64,000 nucleotides of DNA. It comes from Georgenia_A wangjunii. Lineage in GTDB: Bacteria; Actinomycetota; Actinomycetes; Actinomycetales; Actinomycetaceae. The stretch's first letter is position 1. Each line of letters starts with the position of its first letter. Positions 25,999 through 35,300 of the stretch are shown here, piece after piece. Both the position numbers and the translations under genes were made by a program. Where the stretch lies: assembly GCF_036421915.1 (NCBI RefSeq), contig NZ_JAZGOM010000002.1. One strand, 5' to 3'. The notes under the pieces are model-generated. The model had not been told where the DNA came from. It did not search any database and saw nothing but the letters and a program-made list of their open reading frames with translations.

Positions 25999-27512
25999 GC
26001 GGCACGCTGCGGGACCCGCTCGACCGACGCCTCCCCCGGATCGCGGGCCCGTGCGGGCTCGTCATCTTCGGCGTCACCGGGGACCTCGCCAAGCGCAAGC
26101 TCATGCCCGCGGTCTACGACCTCGCCAACCGCGGCCTCCTGCCGCCGGCGTTCGCGCTCACCGGGTTCGCCCGGCGCGACTGGTCGACCGAGGACTTCGC
26201 CAAGGTCGTCCACGACGCCGTGCGGGAGCACGCGCGCACGCCGTTCGACGAGCGCACGTGGGAGCACCTCGCCTCCGGGTTCCGCTTCGTCCAGGGCGAG
26301 TTCGACGACGACGCCGCGTTCGACACCCTCGCGGAGACCGTCCGGGCCCTCGACGAGGAGCGCGGGACCGGCGGGAACCACGCGTTCTACCTCTCGGTCC
26401 CGCCGGGCTCCTTCCCGCTCGTGTGCTCCCAGCTCGCCCGCTCGGGGCTGTCGTCACCGGCGCCGGACACGTGGCGCCGCGTCGTCATCGAGAAGCCGTT
26501 CGGCCACGACCTCACGTCGGCCCGCGAGCTGAACGACGTGGTCTCCGACGTCTTCTCGGCCGACTCCGTGTTCCGCATCGACCACTACCTCGGCAAGGAG
26601 ACGGTCCAGAACATCCTCGCCCTGCGGTTCGCCAACCAGCTCTTCGAGCCGATCTGGAACGCGCACTACGTCGACCACGTCCAGATCACGATGGCCGAGG
26701 ACATCGGCATCGGCAGCCGCGCCGGCTACTACGACGGCATCGGCGCCGCCCGGGACGTCATCCAGAACCACCTCCTCCAGCTCCTCGCGCTCACGGCGAT
26801 GGAGGAGCCCGTCTCCTTCGACCCCGCCGCGCTGCGGGCCGAGAAGGAGAAGGTGCTCTCCGCCGTCCGCCTCGGCGACGACCTCGACGCGACGACGGCC
26901 CGCGGGCAGTACGACGCGGGGTGGCAGGCCGGCAAGCACGTGCGCGGCTACCTCGAGGAGGACGGGATCTCCCCCGACTCCCTCACCGAGACCTACGCCG
27001 CGCTGCGCCTCGAGGTGGACACCCGCCGCTGGGCGGGCGTGCCGTTCTACCTCCGCGCCGGCAAGCGCCTCGGGCGCCGGGTGACGGAGATCGCCGTCGT
27101 CTTCAAGCGGGCGCCGCACCTGCCGTTCGACCTCGGCGCGACCGAGGAGCTCGGGCAGAACGCGCTCGTCATCCGCGTCCAGCCGGACGAGGGCGTGACG
27201 ATCCGCTTCGGGTCCAAGGTCCCCGGCACCGCGATGGAGGTGCGGGACGTGACGATGGACTTCGGGTACGGCCACGCCTTCACGGAGAACTCCCCCGAGG
27301 CGTACGAGCGTCTCATCCTCGATGTGCTCCTCGGCGACCCGCCGCTCTTCCCGCGCCAGCGGGAGGTCGAGCTGTCCTGGGAGATCCTCGACCCGGTCAC
27401 CGCGCACTGGGCCGCCTCGAGGGGGATCGAGACCTACCGCCCCGGCTCGTGGGGCCCACGCGGCGCGGAGCAGATGCTCGCGCGCGACGGCCGCACCTGG
27501 CGGATGCCATGA
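25995..27512 (+). CDS. zwf: Glucose-6-phosphate 1-dehydrogenase
   Basis: A 505-residue enzyme, first step of the oxidative pentose pathway, making NADPH. The Rossmann motif FGVTGDLAKRK is at residues 25-35 and the active-site RIDHYLGKE at about 194-202. EKPFGHDL and the C-terminal WEILDPVTAHW are also present. It overlaps pgi by 4 nt. In actinobacteria its activity depends on OpcA, encoded by the next gene. Confidence 0.97.
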   Translation: MSGTLRDPLDRRLPRIAGPCGLVIFGVTGDLAKRKLMPAVYDLANRGLLPPAFALTGFARRDWSTEDFAKVVHDAVREHARTPFDERTWEHLASGFRFVQGEFDDDAAFDTLAETVRALDEERGTGGNHAFYLSVPPGSFPLVCSQLARSGLSSPAPDTWRRVVIEKPFGHDLTSARELNDVVSDVFSADSVFRIDHYLGKETVQNILALRFANQLFEPIWNAHYVDHVQITMAEDIGIGSRAGYYDGIGAARDVIQNHLLQLLALTAMEEPVSFDPAALRAEKEKVLSAVRLGDDLDATTARGQYDAGWQAGKHVRGYLEEDGISPDSLTETYAALRLEVDTRRWAGVPFYLRAGKRLGRRVTEIAVVFKRAPHLPFDLGATEELGQNALVIRVQPDEGVTIRFGSKVPGTAMEVRDVTMDFGYGHAFTENSPEAYERLILDVLLGDPPLFPRQREVELSWEILDPVTAHWAASRGIETYRPGSWGPRGAEQMLARDGRTWRMP

Positions 27513-27528
27513 CGCAGGAGAGCAACCG

Positions 27529-28452
27529 ATGATCGTCACCATGCCCGCAACGACCTCGGCCGCCGTCAGTGCGCGGCTCGTCGACGTGCGCGAGTCGACC
27601 GGCGTCGCGGCGCTCGGGCGCGTCCTCACGCTCATCATCGTCGCCACCGACGACGAGGTCGCCGAGCGCGCCATCCAGTCCGCCAACGGGGCCTCGCGCG
27701 AGCACCCCTGCCGGATCATCGTCATCGTCCCCGACGGCGGGCCCGGCGAGGCCGAGCTCGACGCCGAGATCCGGGTCGGCGGGGACGCCGGTGCGAGCGA
27801 GGTCGTCGTCCTGCGGCCCCGCGGCGAGGCCCAGCAGGCGCCCGACGCGCTCGTCATCCCGCTCCTCCTCCCGGACGCGCCGCTCGTGGCGTGGTGGCCG
27901 GGCGCCCCGCCCGCGGACCCGGCGAACGACCCGATCGGGGCGATGGCGCAGCGGCGCATCACCGACGTCACGTCGTCGCCGGAGCCGCTCACCGCGCTCC
28001 ACCGCCTCGCGGAGGCCTACTCCCCCGGCGACACCGACCTCGCGTGGTCCCGGGTGACGCTGTGGCGCGGCCTGCTCGCCGCGGCGGTCGACGAGCCGCC
28101 GCACGAGGCGATCACGGGCGCCACCGTCACCGGGGCCGCCGGGCGGCCGTCGGTGCACATGCTCGCGGCGTGGATCGCCGAGCGCCTCGAGGTGCCCGTC
28201 CGGGTCGCCGTCCAGTCGTGCGAGGCGATCACGACGGTCGAGCTCGAGCGCGCGAGCGGGTCGATCACCCTGCACCGCAACGCGGGCTCGTCCGTCGCGC
28301 GGCTCACGCGCCCCGGGCGCCCGGACCAGCGCATCAACCTGCCGCTGCGATCCGTCGAGGACTGCCTCATCGAGGAGCTGCGCCGGCTCGACCCCGACCA
28401 GACCTACGGGCGGGCGCTCACCCGCGGCCTGCCCACCGTGGAGGAGACATGA
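27529..28452 (+). CDS. opcA: OpcA, glucose-6-phosphate dehydrogenase assembly protein
   Basis: A 307-residue actinobacterial/cyanobacterial protein that promotes oligomerisation and activity of Zwf; not an enzyme itself. Family marks are TLIIVATDDEVAERAIQSAN, SREHPCRIIVIVPD, VIPLLLPDAPLVAWWPG and a conserved end with SITLHRNAGS. AGGAG lies 8 nt before the ATG. It is 16 nt after zwf and overlaps pgl by 4 nt. Confidence 0.95.
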   Translation: MIVTMPATTSAAVSARLVDVRESTGVAALGRVLTLIIVATDDEVAERAIQSANGASREHPCRIIVIVPDGGPGEAELDAEIRVGGDAGASEVVVLRPRGEAQQAPDALVIPLLLPDAPLVAWWPGAPPADPANDPIGAMAQRRITDVTSSPEPLTALHRLAEAYSPGDTDLAWSRVTLWRGLLAAAVDEPPHEAITGATVTGAAGRPSVHMLAAWIAERLEVPVRVAVQSCEAITTVELERASGSITLHRNAGSSVARLTRPGRPDQRINLPLRSVEDCLIEELRRLDPDQTYGRALTRGLPTVEET

Positions 28453-29204
28453 GCGAGGCCGCGCCCGACGCCCAACGGGTCGTCGTCGTCCACCCGGACG
28501 CCGACCTGCTCGCCCGCGCGGCGGGCGCCCGGTTCCTCCTCACGCTGCTCGACGAGCAGTCGGTGCGCACGCCGGTGCACGTCGCGCTGACCGGCGGGAC
28601 GATCGGGACGGCCATGCTCCGTGCCGCCGCCGAGGACCCGCTGCGCGACGTCGTCGACTGGAGCGGCGTCCACGTGTGGTGGGGCGACGAGCGGTACGGG
28701 CCGGCCGGTCACGCGGACCGGAACGAGACCCAGGCGCGCGAGGCCCTCCTCGACGCGCTGCCGATCCCGGCGGAGAACGTCCACCCCGTGCCCGGGCCCG
28801 ACGTCGTCGGGAGCCTCGAGGAGGCGGCGCAGGCCTACACGGCCGAGCTGCGCGCCCACGCCCCTGAGGGCGCCGAGCTGCCGGACCTCGCCGTCGTGCT
28901 CCTCGGCGTCGGCCCGGACGCGCACGTCGCCTCGCTCTTCCCGGGGAAGCCTTCGCTCGGCGTGGCGGGGTTCGGCGCGCTCGCCGAGGCGGACTCCCCC
29001 AAGCCGCCGCCGGAGCGCATCAGCCTCACGCTGGCGAGCCTGTGCGCCGGGCGCCAGGTGTGGCTGCTCGCCGCGGGGTCCGAGAAGGCCCCCGCCGTCG
29101 CCGCCGCGCTCGGCGGGGCCGCCTCCGACGAGGCGCCGGCCGGGTCGGTCCACGGCCGGGTGGCGACGCTCTGGCTCCTCGACGCCGCCGCAGCCGCCGG
29201 CTGA
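28449..29204 (+). CDS. pgl: 6-phosphogluconolactonase
   Basis: A 251-residue lactonase of the DevB/NagB-like fold hydrolysing 6-phosphogluconolactone. VHVALTGGTIGTAML, VHVWWGDERYGP, HADRNETQAREALL and VVLLGVGPDAHVASLFPGK are characteristic. ATGA overlap with opcA. It ends the pentose-phosphate operon; a strong hairpin at 29362-29394 lies beyond it. 6-Phosphogluconate dehydrogenase (gnd) is not in the window. Confidence 0.95.
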   Translation: MSEAAPDAQRVVVVHPDADLLARAAGARFLLTLLDEQSVRTPVHVALTGGTIGTAMLRAAAEDPLRDVVDWSGVHVWWGDERYGPAGHADRNETQAREALLDALPIPAENVHPVPGPDVVGSLEEAAQAYTAELRAHAPEGAELPDLAVVLLGVGPDAHVASLFPGKPSLGVAGFGALAEADSPKPPPERISLTLASLCAGRQVWLLAAGSEKAPAVAAALGGAASDEAPAGSVHGRVATLWLLDAAAAAG

Positions 29205-29361
29205 CGCCTGCCCCGGCTTGACGACCCCGCCTCGCCTCGGCCCAGGGAGGCGGTGGCCGTCTCGGCGGTGCTCAGCGGGGCGTCCCGGTAGGAGGCTCCG
29301 GCCGCGGCCGGTGCCGTCCTCGCCCCGTGCGGCCATGGTGCCGGCGCCATGGGCACGGCAG

Positions 29362-29394
29362 CGGGGCCCTGCACCTGGGTGGTGCAAGGCCCCG
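29362..29394. terminator. Bidirectional hairpin between pgl and the secreted-protein gene
   Basis: A 14-bp stem (CGGGGCCCTGCACC against GGTGCAAGGCCCCG, one mismatch) with a 5-nt loop lies between two convergent genes, 17 nt after the minus-strand stop. There is no clear U tract, which is usual at this GC content. Confidence 0.7.
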
Positions 29395-29410
29395 TGCGAC
29401 CCGGTGGGGC

Positions 29411-30388
29411 TCAGAGACCCGCGGGTCCCGCGGCCTCGGCGAGCTCCTCGGCCTGTCCGAGCCGCTCGCTGCGCAGCTGCTCGAGCACGTCGCGCTCGGC
29501 GTCCGCCTCGGCCTGCGCCGGTGCCTCGAGCTGCATCCGCATCGCGCGCTGCTGAACCTGCTCGGCGAACTGGCCCTCGAGCTCGCCACGGACCCGGTTG
29601 CCGCTGGCGGCCACCGACTCGTTGCCCGTGCCGGCGAGGTTGCCCCGGACGATGTTGTCCGACACCTCGGCGAGGCCGGTCGTCCCGGAGACCAGGACGT
29701 TCCCGGCCCAGACGCTCGGGCCGTGCTCGCACTCCGCGAGCGCGCCGCCGGCGCCGAGCTGGACGCCCACACCGTTGCTGGCGAGGGTCGCGTGACCGTC
29801 GACCTCGCTGCCGCAGACCATCGCCCCGTACTCGGCACCGGTGACCGTGAGGGTGCCGCCGACGACGGAGTCGACGACATCGGTGTACTGGGTATCGGTG
29901 GTCTGCACGAAGCGCTCGGCGACCGAGCTCTCCAGCAGGAAGGACCCGCCGGTGGCGGCGATACGCCCGGAGAAGCTGGCCCCGTAGGTCCACAGGAAGG
30001 ACTCGGGGTTGACGTTGGCGGTGGCGGTGTAGGCGTTGACGTCCGTGTCGTCGAGGTAGACGCCGAAGGCGCCGCTGTTGACGACGTTGCCGTCCACCGT
30101 GGACTGCCCCAGATCGAGGTAGCCGTCGCCCTGGACGACGACGTTGCCGTTGACGGTCAGGCCGTGGCCGACGAGGTCGGCACCGGCGGCGACGCGGACG
30201 TTGCCGGTGATGGTCGTGTCCTCCAGCGAGCAGGCCTTCCCGGCCGGGACGAGGAGGTCACCGGGCACGGTCACCCCGCCGGCATGCCCCACGCAGTGGG
30301 TCGTCAGTGCGGCCTGTGCGGGACCGACGGCCCCGAGCCCGGCGAGCACCAGTCCCCCGATCAGGACGCTGGTCAGTCTCTTCCTCAT
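29411..30388 (-). CDS. Secreted beta-helix-like repeat protein of unknown function
   Basis: A 325-residue exported protein. AAGGAG 5 nt before the ATG sets the start. The signal peptide is RKRLTSVLIGGLVLAGLGAV ending at AQA. The body (about 35-265) is a run of short turns such as TGNVRVAAGADLVGHGLTVN and GNVVVQGDGYLDLG, like bactofilin or right-handed beta-helix adhesin-type proteins. Single Cys residues occur near 32, 53, 190 and 215 and might form disulfides. The last 50 residues are Gln/Glu/Arg-rich and helical. It is convergent with pgl and divergent from the oxidase operon. It could be a surface polymer or scaffold; no enzyme motif is seen. Confidence 0.75.
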   Translation of the reverse strand: MRKRLTSVLIGGLVLAGLGAVGPAQAALTTHCVGHAGGVTVPGDLLVPAGKACSLEDTTITGNVRVAAGADLVGHGLTVNGNVVVQGDGYLDLGQSTVDGNVVNSGAFGVYLDDTDVNAYTATANVNPESFLWTYGASFSGRIAATGGSFLLESSVAERFVQTTDTQYTDVVDSVVGGTLTVTGAEYGAMVCGSEVDGHATLASNGVGVQLGAGGALAECEHGPSVWAGNVLVSGTTGLAEVSDNIVRGNLAGTGNESVAASGNRVRGELEGQFAEQVQQRAMRMQLEAPAQAEADAERDVLEQLRSERLGQAEELAEAAGPAGL

Positions 30389-30992
30389 GGTTACTCCTTG
30401 TACCGAGGTGTGTGATGCCCGGCCACGCCGCGTCGACGACCGGCGTGCTCGGACTGGACGGTGAGGGTGGAACCATGAACTCGTCAGGAACGGGCTCGCG
30501 TACGTCATCAGGGCTGACGAGACTGCCGCAGGCACGCCGCAGCGCGTGCGAAGGCGGCACCTCGGAGCTCGCTCCCACCCTTGGGCATGTGCCGCCGGTG
30601 CCTCCACCACAACGCGCCTTGAGCGCGCCTTGCGCGCGCCTTTCCTGACCTTATCTGTCACGCCTGCCCAATGGACGAATCGCTGTCCGTGGCAACCCCC
30701 GGACGAGAGTTAATCCGATTTTCCGAGAAACGGCAACCCCCTCGGGACGACCGGCGCGCAGAGGTCTTGTCGGACGTGCTCGGCATGTGCCGGCGCGGCT
30801 CAGCGTCGTCGGACCCGATCCATGTTCCCCGCTGTGCGCCGCCGTCGGCTGGCAGGGTCCCGAGAGCGTCCGAGCGCCTCAGATCGGCGCCGATAGTGCG
30901 ATCTGGCCGGTACGCCGGCTGCGTGAGCACGTCGGAAGCACGCTGGTCCTGGTTGCGCAGAGACGTAGGTGGAGGACCGGTAGCGGATCCGA

Positions 30993-31026
30993 CCCGCATT
31001 CCTAGACGTCTGTCTAGGAATGCGGG
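30993..31026. repeat. Perfect 15-bp inverted repeat, 4-nt loop
   Basis: CCCGCATTCCTAGAC at 30993-31007, GTCT, then GTCTAGGAATGCGGG at 31012-31026. The arms are perfectly complementary. The CTAGAC-N4-GTCTAG core resembles TetR-type operators. As RNA it would form a terminator-like hairpin without a U tract. It lies about 260 bp before the multicopper oxidase start. Confidence 0.85.
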
Positions 31027-31091
31027 CACGAGAACTCGGGAGTGGTCCCGGAACTGCGCGATCGCACCGTTCTAATTTGTCCAGCGTCCGC

Positions 31092-31148
31092 AGTTGTGGA
31101 AACAACTTACGTCAGTTGCTTGACGCATACCAAGGGCAATTCTACTGT
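31092..31148 (+). promoter_or_regulatory. Candidate promoter and operator of the oxidase operon
   Basis: TTGACG (31120-31125) and TACTGT (31143-31148) are 17 nt apart. Directly upstream lie overlapping palindromes: AGTTGT (31092-31097) with ACAACT (31102-31107), and CAACT (31103-31107) with AGTTG (31114-31118), giving three half-sites at about 11-bp spacing. The arrangement suits a regulator dimer abutting the -35 box. Assignment is by eye only. Confidence 0.45.
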
Positions 31149-31287
31149 CGTGGAGTTTGGCGGATCGCCTCACACTTCAGTAGTCGCAACGGCGCGCTCG
31201 CTCACCGCACGCTCATCGTCGTCCGGGAAGACCCGACGGCGGGGCGCCGGAGATCGAGGTGTCTGTCCGAGATGCACGGGAGCCTCC

Positions 31288-32307
31288 TTGACCGACACGA
31301 CAAGCCCACAGACCGAGGGCAACTTCTCGCGGCGCACCATGCTCATGGGTGCCGCCACCGCCATATTCGTCCCGGCTACGGCCGCCGCCCTCGGGACGTC
31401 GGCCATCGCTGCGCCGGCCTCCACCAGCGCGCGCGGGAGCGCGAGCAGCGGGGGAACGGTTCACCGCCTCACCATGTACGTGGAGGACATGGGCGGCGGC
31501 CAGGTCGGCTACGGCTTGGAGCGCGGCAGGCCCTCCATCCCGGGGCCCCTCCTGGAGATGTACGAGGGCGACACGATGGAGATCACGCTCGTCAACACGA
31601 CCGACCGCGACGTCTCCATCCACCCCCACGGCGTCCTGTACGACGTCGTGTCCGACGGCTCACCGTTCAACAGCTCCTTCAACGGGCCCGGCGAGACCCG
31701 CACCTACATCTGGCGCACAACCGGTGAGAAGTCCCTGGGCCGGTGGAGCCGCCCGGGCACCGCGGGGTACTGGCACTACCACGACCACGCCATGGGTACG
31801 CCGCACGGCACCGGCGGCCTGCAGGCGGGCCTCTACGGGGGGCTCATCGTGCGCCGCCGGGGCGACATCCTCCCCGACCGCCAGTTCACCGTGGTCTTCA
31901 ACGGGATGCTCACGAACAACAGGATCGCGCCGGACACCCCGATGTTCGAGGCCAACCACGGCGAGACCGTCGAGTTCGTCTGCATCGGTCACGGCGACAT
32001 GTTCCACACGTTCCACCTCCATGCGCACCGCTGGGCGGACAACCGCACGGGCTACCTCGAGGGTCCGCGCGACTCGAGCCAGATCATCGACAACAAGGAC
32101 CTCAACCCGGGCTCCTCCTTCGGCTTCCAGGTGATCGCCGGCGAGGACGTCGGCCCGGGAGCGTGGATGTACCACTGCCACGTCCAGTTCCACTCCGACG
32201 GCGGGATGGCCGGCATCTTCCTCGTCCGCAACGCGGACGGAAGCATGCCCCCCGGCGCCCAGCAGTCCATCGACTGGTTCCACCAGCACGAAGGAGGCCA
32301 CCACTAA
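31288..32307 (+). CDS. Two-domain multicopper oxidase (laccase-like), Tat-exported
   Basis: A 339-residue copper oxidase of the small two-domain laccase type. The N-terminal SRRTMLMG and hydrophobic run form a twin-arginine signal. Copper sites in order: HPHG (H112, H114), WHYHDH (H163, H165, H167), HTFHLH (H240, H243, H245) and YHCHVQFHSDGGM (H296, C297, H298, H302, M307). These give a type 1 copper in domain 2 and a trinuclear centre formed between subunits, as in trimeric SLAC enzymes. The TTG at 31288 is chosen because GGGAG lies 5-6 nt upstream and it precedes the Tat signal; the upstream frame is non-coding. It is first in a run with the ThuA and cupredoxin genes. The substrate is unknown. 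Confidence 0.88.
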   Translation: MTDTTSPQTEGNFSRRTMLMGAATAIFVPATAAALGTSAIAAPASTSARGSASSGGTVHRLTMYVEDMGGGQVGYGLERGRPSIPGPLLEMYEGDTMEITLVNTTDRDVSIHPHGVLYDVVSDGSPFNSSFNGPGETRTYIWRTTGEKSLGRWSRPGTAGYWHYHDHAMGTPHGTGGLQAGLYGGLIVRRRGDILPDRQFTVVFNGMLTNNRIAPDTPMFEANHGETVEFVCIGHGDMFHTFHLHAHRWADNRTGYLEGPRDSSQIIDNKDLNPGSSFGFQVIAGEDVGPGAWMYHCHVQFHSDGGMAGIFLVRNADGSMPPGAQQSIDWFHQHEGGHH

Positions 32308-32367
32308 CCGCTCTCGCGGCCACCGGCACACCGCCGAGCCGACGTCGTACGTCACACAGGGGGAAAA

Positions 32368-35300
32368 TTGACCACGAAACGAAGAGGCCCGTCCACCGTC
32401 GGGCGGCCTCGCCGACTCAAGCAGGCCGGAGTCCTGGGCGCGAGTGCCGCGCTCATGCTGAGCATGTCCGCGATACCCGCGCTCGCCGCACCCGGGAGCA
32501 CCGACGCCCCGGCCGCCGTCGCGAAGAACCGGAGCGCTGCCGTAGCCGCCGACCCGAGCAGTGCCGACGTCAACGTCCTCGTCTTCCACGGTGAGCCAGA
32601 CGCACAGGAGGACCCCGTCCTCGATGCGGCCGGGACCATCACCGAGCTCGGTGCCGCGAACGGCTTCGACGTCACCGTGACCAGCGACCCCGCCGACTTC
32701 ACCGAGGACCACCTCGACGGCTACCGCGGGGTCGTCTTCCTCTCCGCCGAGGGCAGCGCCCTCGACGCCGGCCAGGAGGGCGCCCTGCAGGACTTCGTCA
32801 GCGACGGCGGAGGCTTCCTCGGGGTTCGTGACGCCGTCACCGCCCAGGCCGAGTCCCAGTGGTTCACCGGGCTCCTCGGCGCCCGGCCCGCCGGGAGCCG
32901 TCCCACGCCGGAGGAGGTCGCCCAGATCTCCGCGACGGGCCAGAGCCCGGACAACGAGGGCGTCGAGAACCTCATCGACGGCAGTGAGAACACCAAGTGG
33001 CTCGCGTTCGCGAGGACCGCCACGATTACCCTCGAGCTCGCCGAGCCCGCCGTCATCACGAACTACGCGCTGACCTCGGCGAACGACTTCGCCGCCCGTG
33101 ACCCCCAGACGTGGACGCTGCGCGGCTCCACCGACGGGGAGACCTGGGTGGACCTCGACACCCGCAGCGACGACTTCGCCCAGCGCTTCCAGCGCAAGAC
33201 CTACGAGTTCGACAACGACGAGGCTTACCAGCACTTCCAGCTGGACATCACCGCCAACAAGGGTGAGTCGGCGACCCAGCTCGCCGACTGGCTCCTGTTC
33301 ACCGACGAGTCGATCGACCCGCCGGACGTCGAGATCCCCGTGCAGGAGGCGACCGTCAACGTCGTCGACCGTCAGCACGTGGCCAACGAGGGCCTGCCGC
33401 TGAACTGGACGCGGTCGGACAAGTGGATCAACTGGGAGACCAACCCGGTCGGCGAGGTGCACACCGTCGCCCAGGTCCAGGAGTCGGACTACGACGCCGG
33501 CGACACCGCCAACGGCGCCTTCCACCCGATCTCCTGGTGCCGTGACTACGACGGCGGCCGGTCGTTCTACACCGGCATGGGCGGCACCGCGGAGAGCTAC
33601 GCCGAAGACGCCTTCCGCAGCCACCTGCTCGGCGCCATCCAGTGGTCCACCGGCATCGTCCGTGGCGACTGCCAGGCCACCATCGGCTCGAACTACGAGA
33701 TCGAGCGGCTCACGGACGAGAACGCCGACGGCGAGCTCGACCAGATGGGTGAGCCCCACGGGCTCGTCGCCGCCGACGACGGCACGATCTTCTACGTCGG
33801 CCGCGGCGCCTGCGCCACGGGCCCGATCCCGTCCTGGGACGACCCGAACGTGGGGCTGGGCTGCGGCACCATCCACCAGTGGGACCCGGAGACCGGTGAG
33901 GCCACGCTGCTCACCGTCCTCGACGTGTTCGGCAACCGCGGCAGCGGTGGCGAGCTCGTCAAGACCGAGGAGGGTCTGTTCGGCATCGAGCCCGACCCGA
34001 ACTTCGCGGAGAACAGCTGGCTGTACGTCTACTGGATGCCCTACGACTCCATCGACACCGAGGACCGCGTAGGCATGCGGACCGTCTCGCGCTTCACCTA
34101 CGACCCGGAGGGCCCGAGCATCGACCAGGACACCCGGGTCGACCTCCTCGAGTGGGAGACGCAGATCCACAGCTGCTGCCACGCCGGTGGTGGCATGGGC
34201 TTCGACGACGCCGGCAACCTGTACGTCGCCACCGGTGACAACAACTCCTCCCAGGGCTCGGACGGCTACTCCGGGAACAACTGGACCCAGGAGTACGCCG
34301 GGATCTCCTTCCAGGACGCCCGCCGCACGTCGGGCAACACCAACGACCTCAACGGCAAGATCCTGCGGATCCACCCCGAGGAGGACGGCACATACTCGGT
34401 CCCGGAGGGCAACCTGTTCACCGGCGACGAGGGCAACGGGGACCAGGCCCGGTCGGAGATCTACGTCATGGGCGTGCGCAATCCGTCGCGCATCCAGATC
34501 GACCCGGACACCGACTGGCTCACCGCAGCCTGGGTTGGTCCCGACGCGTTCGGACCGGACCCCGAGCTGGGCCCGGCGAAGTACGAGACCGCGACGATCA
34601 TCACCTCGGCGGGAAACCAGGGCTGGCCGTACTGCATGGGCAACCGCCAGCCGTACCGCGACCGCAGCAACGAGGACGCCAGCGTCCTCACCGACTGGTA
34701 CGACTGCAACGACCTGGAGAACACCTCGCCGCGCAACACCGGCCTGGTGGACATCCCCGACGCCCGGGACAACATGATCTGGTACGCCCCCGAGGGTGGC
34801 GGCCCGGTCTTCCCGCGCGACGAGAACGGCATCCCGAGCTACGAGGCCGACGAGGCCGTCTACACCCAGCCCTACCTGCGTGGTGGCGGCCAGGCCGTCA
34901 TGTCCGGCCCGACCTACCGCACGTCGCAGGTGTCCGAGGACAGCGACATCGCCTGGCCGGAGTACTGGGAGGGCAAGTGGCTCATCGGTGACCAGTCGAA
35001 CTCGAACAACCGGATCGCCATCACCGCCGACCCCGACGGGATCGAGGAGCAGTCGCCCCCGGCCTTCGCCGAGGACCTGCGCCACATCATCCGCGCCGGT
35101 GGCGGCGACAACCAGCTGCAGAGCTGGATGGACGCGGAGTTTGGCCCCGACGGCGCGCTCTACCTGCTCGACTACGGCAGCGCGTTCTTCTCCCTGCACT
35201 CCAACCAGAAGCTCATCCGCATCGGCTACACCGGTGGTCCGGCGACCCCGGCGCCGACCGCGACGGCGGCGAGCATCCAGAGCAGCCCGCTGACGGTGCA

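Larger units (their letters stand above)
30389..31287. other. 900-bp regulatory/intergenic region with lower GC
   Basis: No supported gene. The stretch about 30690-30740 and 31060-31160 is visibly richer in A/T than the rest of the window. On the minus strand near 30610-30650 AAGGCGCG occurs three times at 11-12 bp spacing, upstream of the secreted-protein gene. It also holds the 15-bp inverted repeat (30993-31026) and the operator/promoter cluster (31092-31148). Open frames here (such as 30671-31075) show GC-random composition and no ribosome binding site. Confidence 0.6.

Noticed and set aside
30671..31075. Possible gene before the multicopper oxidase
   Set aside because: Residue composition is random (Arg/Ser rich), it crosses the 15-bp inverted repeat, and no ribosome binding site is present.
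31042..31287. Upstream extension of the oxidase frame
   Set aside because: The frame is open, but the Tat signal and a GGGAG site fix the start at 31288, and the predicted promoter lies inside the extension.
31660..35199. Very long minus-strand frame opposite the ThuA protein
   Set aside because: Val/Asp/Gly-rich antisense translation without domains; the plus strand has a signal peptide and several recognisable domains.
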